Source: Dromaius novaehollandiae (taxonomy: Eukaryota > Chordata > Aves > Casuariiformes > Dromaiidae). From it: 64,000 nucleotides of DNA. A program made the position numbers and the translations under genes. Below are positions 62,301 through 64,000 of this stretch, in pieces. Each line of letters begins with the position of its first letter. The first letter of the stretch is position 1. The notes beneath the pieces are model-generated. The model did not search any database. It saw nothing but the letters and a program-made list of their open reading frames with translations, and was not told the origin of the DNA. Where the stretch lies: contig NC_088102.1 of NCBI RefSeq assembly GCF_036370855.1, positions 18,333,001-18,397,000 of the forward strand, written 5' to 3'.

Positions 62301-64000
62301 AAGTGTATCTATATAAGTGTGTGTATACACACACACACGTATATACGTGTGTGTGTGTGTGTGTGTCTGTGTGTACACATATATGCGGATTAACAGGAGG
62401 TACACGCCGTCTACCTCGTGTTACACTTTTCTCCTCGTCTGGGCTGTGACATTTTGACATTTTATCCCACCCCATGGCAGGGCTGCAACTCAGACCCCCT
62501 GACATCAGAATGTGCCCTGGCAACAGCTGCTCCAGAGGCCATTCTAAAGATGTTCCTTATAATATAATTGATTTTTCAGGTGAGATATTAAAGCTTCATG
62601 CTCCAATGTCTCTTCTGTGTAAATCACAGTTTGCAGCAGAATTTGGGACTTTTCAAGCTCCATCCGCTGTCTTACCTGTTCCCTGCTGCAAACATCTAAA
62701 ACAGCAAAAGAGTCATTTATATTCCTAGAAGAAGGAACAGGAGATGGAAACTCCCCCTCTGCTTAGTTCAGGAGCAAGCAATTGTTCTACCTGTATCATT
62801 AATGATACCTCCCATAAATAAAAGGGAAATTGTAGTAAACACCCCGTCTGAATGTTCAGATAAATGACAGATATTCAGTTGGAACCATTATGATCCAATT
62901 CACTGATTTAATTTTTACTTTAAATTATTCAAGATTCAACAAATTTGGGGTGGCTAGTAAAGAAAGGGAATGGTTATTCCCTGTTTGGCTTAGTTAAGTG
63001 CTGCAGGGTAATGCCTCAATTCACTAACAGCTAAACAGTTTTCAAGATCTGACTGCTGCTTAATAGGCGGTGCCAAAGAATCTTAAATGATTCATATGGT
63101 TTACTGGTGACACTCAATTTGAAACAATGTTATAAATCACGTAAAATTAGATTTTGGAACCCGCAGCTCATACTGAGCAACAATGCTTTCCACAGAATAA
63201 ATTATTACTGGGCTCACTCATGCTGTGGGAAATTAAGTCAGAATAAGGGCATCAGAATCCAGTGTTTACTGGAAAGACTCAGAAAATTTTTACTGTGTTT
63301 GCTGAAAAGGGATATGGAAATGTTTGCACCAGGAGATAAAAACTCTCTGCATGTTCTCTGAGCAATCAGAACTTAGAGCCCAAAGCTTCTGGCTTCAGTT
63401 TCTACAATTATATTCTGATTACAGCCAGAACTATAACTCGGTCAGTCAAACAGGCTGGGCTCAATTCCCATTAATCTGAGTAGTCTTCTCTGCCTGTTTG
63501 ACTATTGTGTACTCTCAGCAAATTACTGTTCTTCATGTAGGTTTTATTTTGCTTTAATAGTTGAAACAAAATGCATTTTTATTGTCAAAGTGCAGATTCT
63601 CTCAAATGTAATGTTATAATCTGATAAAGGCAGGGCATGGAAAGGGTGGAACCAAAAAAACAGCAAGGAGGGAAAAAATTCTCTCTGGTCAGAGTTGTTA
63701 TTGTTACGCATGAAAGAATATTATTAAAGGGACAGATCAGGCATACAGTAAATCTGATCCTCTGGAAACATCAGCTGAATCACTAGAAGATGTTCATAGC
63801 AACCTGCATTCCAGCTCTGATCTCCTATCTGCAGCTTTCACACTGCCTATGTACGCCCTGACCAATGCCAGCATTGTGCCTGTCTCCAGTGTTTTGGTCA
63901 TCACATACAAATTACCTTTACGAACATAAAATAAACTGCATTCCACATGTCATACCTTAAGTGGCAAAACACAAGGGAGTTTGGTAAGGAAGGTCTGAAA
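32193..64000 (-). CDS. UNC79: UNC79, 3' part of gene (12 exons, 5' end outside window)
   Basis: Twelve exons on the minus strand splice to one open frame of 459 residues plus TGA. Order: <64000-63956, 61961-61893, 61312-61202, 55360-55256, 51522-51445, 48651-48562, 43912-43737, 42303-42117, 40231-40034, 37806-37729, 32822-32781, 32393-32193. Every border that can be seen is AG/GT and all phases agree. The product ends in [12 protein letters not shown], which with many inner stretches ([59 protein letters not shown]) I recognise from vertebrate UNC79. UNC79 is a soluble protein of about 2,600 residues made of HEAT/ARM-like helical repeats. It pairs with UNC80 and holds the NALCN sodium leak channel in its active complex in neurons. 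The window thus holds about the last sixth of the protein. Identification is from memory of the family, not from a search. Confidence 0.9.
32394..32780 (-). other. UNC79 last intron (387 bp)
   Basis: The shortest intron in the window. No repeat is recognised in it. A plus-strand open frame (32391-32672) is not coding evidence. Confidence 0.8.
32781..32822 (-). CDS. UNC79: UNC79 exon 11 of window (42-nt microexon)
   Basis: Acceptor CGTACAG, 14 codons [14 protein letters not shown], donor GTAGGT. Both ends are phase 0. It is the smallest exon in the window and would be missed by a length filter. The intron upstream of it is 4.9 kb, the one downstream only 387 bases. Its frame-neutral length makes it a candidate for regulated skipping, but nothing in the sequence shows that this happens. 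Confidence 0.9.
36871..36896. repeat. (TA)n(CA)n simple repeat
   Basis: An A-run passing into alternating TA and then CACACA in intron sequence. Confidence 0.7.
36931..37024 (-). repeat. Tandem duplication, 47 bp x 2
   Basis: Copy 1 is 36931-36977 and copy 2 is 36978-37024; both begin GGTTTGTTATTATTTTATTT. They differ at one position (TGTAGTG against TGCAGTG). The near identity suggests a recent duplication. Confidence 0.9.
37729..37806 (-). CDS. UNC79: UNC79 exon 10 of window (78 nt)
   Basis: Acceptor TTTTTCCAG, 26 codons starting [19 protein letters not shown] and ending STIFVK, donor GTAGGC. Phase 0 at both ends. The sequence fits a single long helix. Confidence 0.92.
37807..40033 (-). 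other. UNC79 intron (2.2 kb)
   Basis: Contains a well-preserved MIR-like SINE (38460-38700). The rest is AT-rich and not recognised. Confidence 0.75.
38460..38700 (+). repeat. MIR-type SINE
   Basis: The run TAGCACTTTTCATCTTCAAAG, GTGCTTTACAAACACTAACT, CACAACACCCCTGTGAAATG, GGTAAGTATTACTATCTGCA, then CTGAGGCAGAGAGAG and GAACTTGGGAC follows the MIR consensus along its length in the right order. It is one of the clearest ancient SINEs in the window. Confidence 0.75.
40034..40231 (-). CDS. UNC79: UNC79 exon 9 of window (198 nt)
   Basis: Acceptor TTTCTACAG, 66 codons starting [19 protein letters not shown] and ending LQLMAHNKV, donor GTGAGT. Phase 0 at both ends. It includes the well-preserved [19 protein letters not shown] segment. 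A CR1 fragment lies about 500 bases upstream of it in the adjoining intron (40728-41062), on the opposite strand. Confidence 0.93.
40232..42116 (-). other. UNC79 intron (1.9 kb)
   Basis: Contains a CR1 fragment on the opposite strand (40728-41062). The remainder is AT-rich with a T-run near 41426. Confidence 0.75.
40728..41062 (+). mobile_element. CR1 LINE fragment, reverse transcriptase part, broken
   Basis: Translation shows the CR1 reverse transcriptase region: a [21 protein letters not shown] segment, then a [14 protein letters not shown] segment holding the catalytic Asp-Asp pair (F/YxDD normally; here Cys-Ala-Asp-Asp), then, in another frame, [14 protein letters not shown] and [11 protein letters not shown]. 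The change of frame near 40960 and the truncation on both sides show a dead copy. It lies antisense within the UNC79 intron. Confidence 0.85.
42117..42303 (-). CDS. UNC79: UNC79 exon 8 of window (187 nt)
   Basis: Acceptor CTCGACAG, one base completing the split glycine codon, then 62 codons, donor GTAAGG. It starts [20 protein letters not shown] and ends [13 protein letters not shown]. The stretch [17 protein letters not shown] is a polar linker between two hydrophobic helical parts. It strongly resembles mammalian UNC79 apart from a few conservative changes that I can recall. Confidence 0.93.
42583..42624. repeat. T-rich tract (TTTTC)n-T18
   Basis: TTTTC units pass into long T runs that end in CAG. 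On the plus strand this looks like a splice acceptor, but the host gene runs on the minus strand, where it is an A-rich tract. Confidence 0.75.
42715..42915 (-). repeat. Ancient SINE-like repeat
   Basis: CTCTGGGGCAGGCTCC, CACTTCTCCATCAGTAAAATGGAGTTAAT and GAGGGCAGGGACTATTCTTTT, then CATCTAGTGCAATG, match in order the common amniote repeat words 'TCAGTTTCCCCATCTGTAAAATGGGGATAAT' and 'GGGGCAGGGACTGTCTT...AGCACAATG'. Family name uncertain (MIR-related). Confidence 0.5.
43737..43912 (-). CDS. UNC79: UNC79 exon 7 of window (176 nt)
   Basis: Acceptor CTTTGCAG, then 58 codons plus two bases, donor GTAAGA. It starts [17 protein letters not shown] and ends [14 protein letters not shown], the two extra G joining the next exon to form GGG. 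This is the only exon here with a phase-2 donor, so exons 7 and 8 must be kept or skipped together. The block [20 protein letters not shown] is among the most family-specific parts of the window. Confidence 0.93.
46545..46575 (+). other. G-quadruplex candidate
   Basis: Four G-runs of 5, 5, 4 and 5 with spacers of 1, 3 and 8 bases on the plus strand. UNC79 is transcribed from the other strand, so the G-rich strand is the template and the transcript carries C-runs. Confidence 0.6.
48419..48448. repeat. CAA-rich simple repeat
   Basis: An A-run followed by CAACAACAGCAACAACAAAAAC in intron sequence. Confidence 0.6.
48562..48651 (-). CDS. UNC79: UNC79 exon 6 of window (90 nt)
   Basis: Acceptor GTTGTAG, 30 codons starting [17 protein letters not shown] and ending HTLTKLK, donor GTTAGT. 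Phase 0 at both ends. Helical, mixed polar and hydrophobic sequence typical of the repeat scaffold. Confidence 0.9.
48652..51444 (-). other. UNC79 intron (2.8 kb)
   Basis: AT-rich DNA with an A-run (50767-50779). No repeat family or extra exon was recognised. Confidence 0.7.
51445..51522 (-). CDS. UNC79: UNC79 exon 5 of window (78 nt)
   Basis: Acceptor TTCTTAG, 26 codons starting [16 protein letters not shown] and ending MIASMPG, donor GTAAGT. Phase 0 at both ends. It continues directly from LLLLVQ of the previous exon, as in vertebrate UNC79. Confidence 0.9.
52186..52256. repeat. Degenerate ATTAACA-type tandem repeat
   Basis: Seven or so imperfect units of the ATTAACAAAT type, bounded by AGATCTA-like words on both sides. 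Confidence 0.6.
54417..54863 (-). mobile_element. CR1 LINE 3' end, avian type, 5'-truncated
   Basis: The plus strand opens with CACAGAATCACAGAATGG, the reverse complement of the CR1 3' end, which is built of 8-bp ATTCTGTG units. It then reads the standard CR1 words: GGTTGGAAGGCACCTCTGG, CTAGTCCAACACCCCTG, CACAACCTCTCTGGGTAACC, GTTTGTGCCCGTTGCC and TTCTCTTCTCCAGGCTGAAC, to CAGTAGCTCC. The sense strand is minus, the same as the host gene. The copy is 5'-truncated as is usual, and this form is typical of birds. Confidence 0.95.
55256..55360 (-). CDS. UNC79: UNC79 exon 4 of window (105 nt)
   Basis: Acceptor GTTGTAG, 35 codons starting [19 protein letters not shown] and ending MNLLLLVQ, donor GTACAG. 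Phase 0 at both ends. The leucine-rich pattern fits a helix pair. It follows the longest intron in the window (55361-61201). Confidence 0.9.
55891..55960. repeat. Tandem duplication, 35 bp x 2
   Basis: Copies 55891-55925 and 55926-55960 both end in ACACAGTAAAAACCCTCTTC; they differ at two or three sites in the first half. Confidence 0.85.
56365..56460 (-). repeat. MIR-type SINE
   Basis: GGCCTCAGTTCCTCTGTGAC, CTGTAAAATGGGATAATAAT, GCTTGCCTCTTCCTC and GTCCTGTGAGGTTTAATTG are the reverse complement of the MIR core (…CTGAGG…, …ATTATCCCCATTTTACAG…, …TTAATCCTCACA…) in the right order. Confidence 0.7.
57090..57840 (-). mobile_element. Ancient CR1 LINE copy with internal duplication
   Basis: In order the plus strand reads AGAGGTCAGACCAG, CTCTTGAATCCACATC, TTTGGCAAGGAGTTCCACAC, CTATCACATTCCCATC, CTTTTTCAGACTGAAAAGCC, CCGATCATCTTTGTTACC and GCACAATACTCCAGGCAC. 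These are the words of an old sauropsid CR1, such as GGCAAGGAGTTCCACAGG, CAAGCTGAAAAGTCC and AGTATTCCAGGTG, well preserved in turtles and crocodiles. The sense strand is minus. It is much more diverged than the copy at 54417-54863. Confidence 0.8.
57393..57530. repeat. Tandem duplication (about 70 bp x 2) inside the old CR1
   Basis: Copy 1 is 57393-57462 and copy 2 is 57463-57530. Both run from TGAAGAACC through TCCTGGTTCCTA-like sequence to GATGCTTTCTACTT and TGGNACT. They differ at about ten sites and a two-base indel, so this is older than the 47-bp duplication. Confidence 0.85.
59151..59167 (+). other. G-runs
   Basis: Two runs of seven or eight G separated by AA. Simple sequence; on its own it is a weak G-quadruplex candidate. 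Confidence 0.4.
60560..60780 (+). repeat. Possible MIR-like SINE
   Basis: AATAATAACTGACTGTTGCTTG, ATAGAGCAGCTTTCATCCAAG and a later GCACAAAGTGAGTTACCTAA echo the MIR layout near 38460, but the core word is poor. Confidence 0.35.
61202..61312 (-). CDS. UNC79: UNC79 exon 3 of window (111 nt)
   Basis: Acceptor CATTGCAG, 37 codons from [10 protein letters not shown] to CYRAFTK, donor GTAACA. Both ends are phase 0. The segment [19 protein letters not shown] is very hydrophobic, but in this family it belongs to buried helices rather than a membrane span. It is separated by only 580 bases from the upstream exon, one of the two shortest introns here. Confidence 0.9.
61313..61892 (-). other. UNC79 intron (580 bp)
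   Basis: No repeat recognised. A plus-strand open frame of 108 codons (61383-61709) has no family features and is antisense to the gene. Confidence 0.75.
61893..61961 (-). CDS. UNC79: UNC79 exon 2 of window (69 nt)
   Basis: Acceptor TTCACAG, then 23 codons starting [19 protein letters not shown], then donor GTAAGT. Both borders are phase 0, so skipping would keep the frame. The amphipathic, leucine- and isoleucine-rich sequence suits one helix of a HEAT/ARM pair. It was found from its splice signals and frame continuity with the neighbours; it is the exon I remember least well, though the fit is complete. Confidence 0.8.
61962..63955 (-). other. UNC79 intron (2.0 kb)
   Basis: Contains the CA/TG palindrome (62315-62378). 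No exon or transposon was recognised in the rest. Confidence 0.7.
62315..62378. repeat. CA/TG palindromic microsatellite
   Basis: A CA run passes through CGTATATACG into a TG run. The part 62327-62358 is a perfect 32-bp palindrome of alternating purines and pyrimidines, followed by more TG units. Confidence 0.9.
63956..64000 (-). CDS. UNC79: UNC79 exon 1 of window (cut by edge)
   Basis: Fifteen codons are visible, ending [11 protein letters not shown], then donor GTATGA. Phase 0 at the donor agrees with the next exon. The first six bases on the minus strand are TTTCAG, which could be either coding (Phe-Gln) or the end of an acceptor site, so the true exon start may be at 63994 or beyond the window. 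The exon encodes part of the helical-repeat scaffold. Confidence 0.75.

Noticed and set aside
1..64000. CRISPR arrays, bacterial operons, tRNA or rRNA genes
   Set aside because: No regular spacer arrays, no dense gene packing and no tRNA or rRNA signature were seen; the window is vertebrate chromosomal DNA.

Overview
The window looks like bird nuclear DNA. It is AT-rich and mostly non-coding, it has split exons with GT/AG borders, and it carries CR1 retrotransposon copies of avian type (54417-54863, 40728-41062), an older CR1 copy (about 57090-57840), faint MIR-like SINEs and one solo retroviral LTR. Nothing bacterial, phage-like or CRISPR-like is present. The species cannot be fixed from the sequence.

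Region 1, about 1-30600, is gene-poor. It holds a 967-bp solo LTR on the minus strand (1809-2775) flanked on both sides by G-runs, a short CpG-rich block next to it (2815-3118), an A35 tract with a 12-bp flanking repeat that looks like a small retroposed insert (22949-23060), an ancient palindromic repeat (27814-27948) and SINE traces. I could not recognise any protein-coding exon here.

Region 2, about 30730-64000, is the 3' part of one large gene read on the minus strand. Twelve exons, the first cut by the window edge, join without a frame break into 459 residues and a TGA stop at 32193-32195. I recognise the product as the carboxyl end of UNC79, the large helical-repeat accessory subunit of the neuronal sodium leak channel complex (NALCN, UNC80, UNC79, FAM155A). 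Ten of the eleven intron junctions are phase 0 and one is phase 2. A 3' UTR of about 550 nt is supported by an AATAAA at 31639-31644 with a long UG repeat just upstream of it; a longer UTR to about 30762 is possible.

The introns (0.4 to 5.8 kb) hold CR1 and MIR relics, three recent-looking tandem duplications (36931-37024, 55891-55960, 57393-57530), a G-quadruplex candidate (46545-46575) and a 32-bp CA/TG palindrome (62327-62358). No new biological system is evident. The best leads are the UG-repeat/poly(A) arrangement, the small A-tailed insert, the LTR with its neighbouring CpG block, and the lack of a recognisable convergent neighbour such as PRIMA1.
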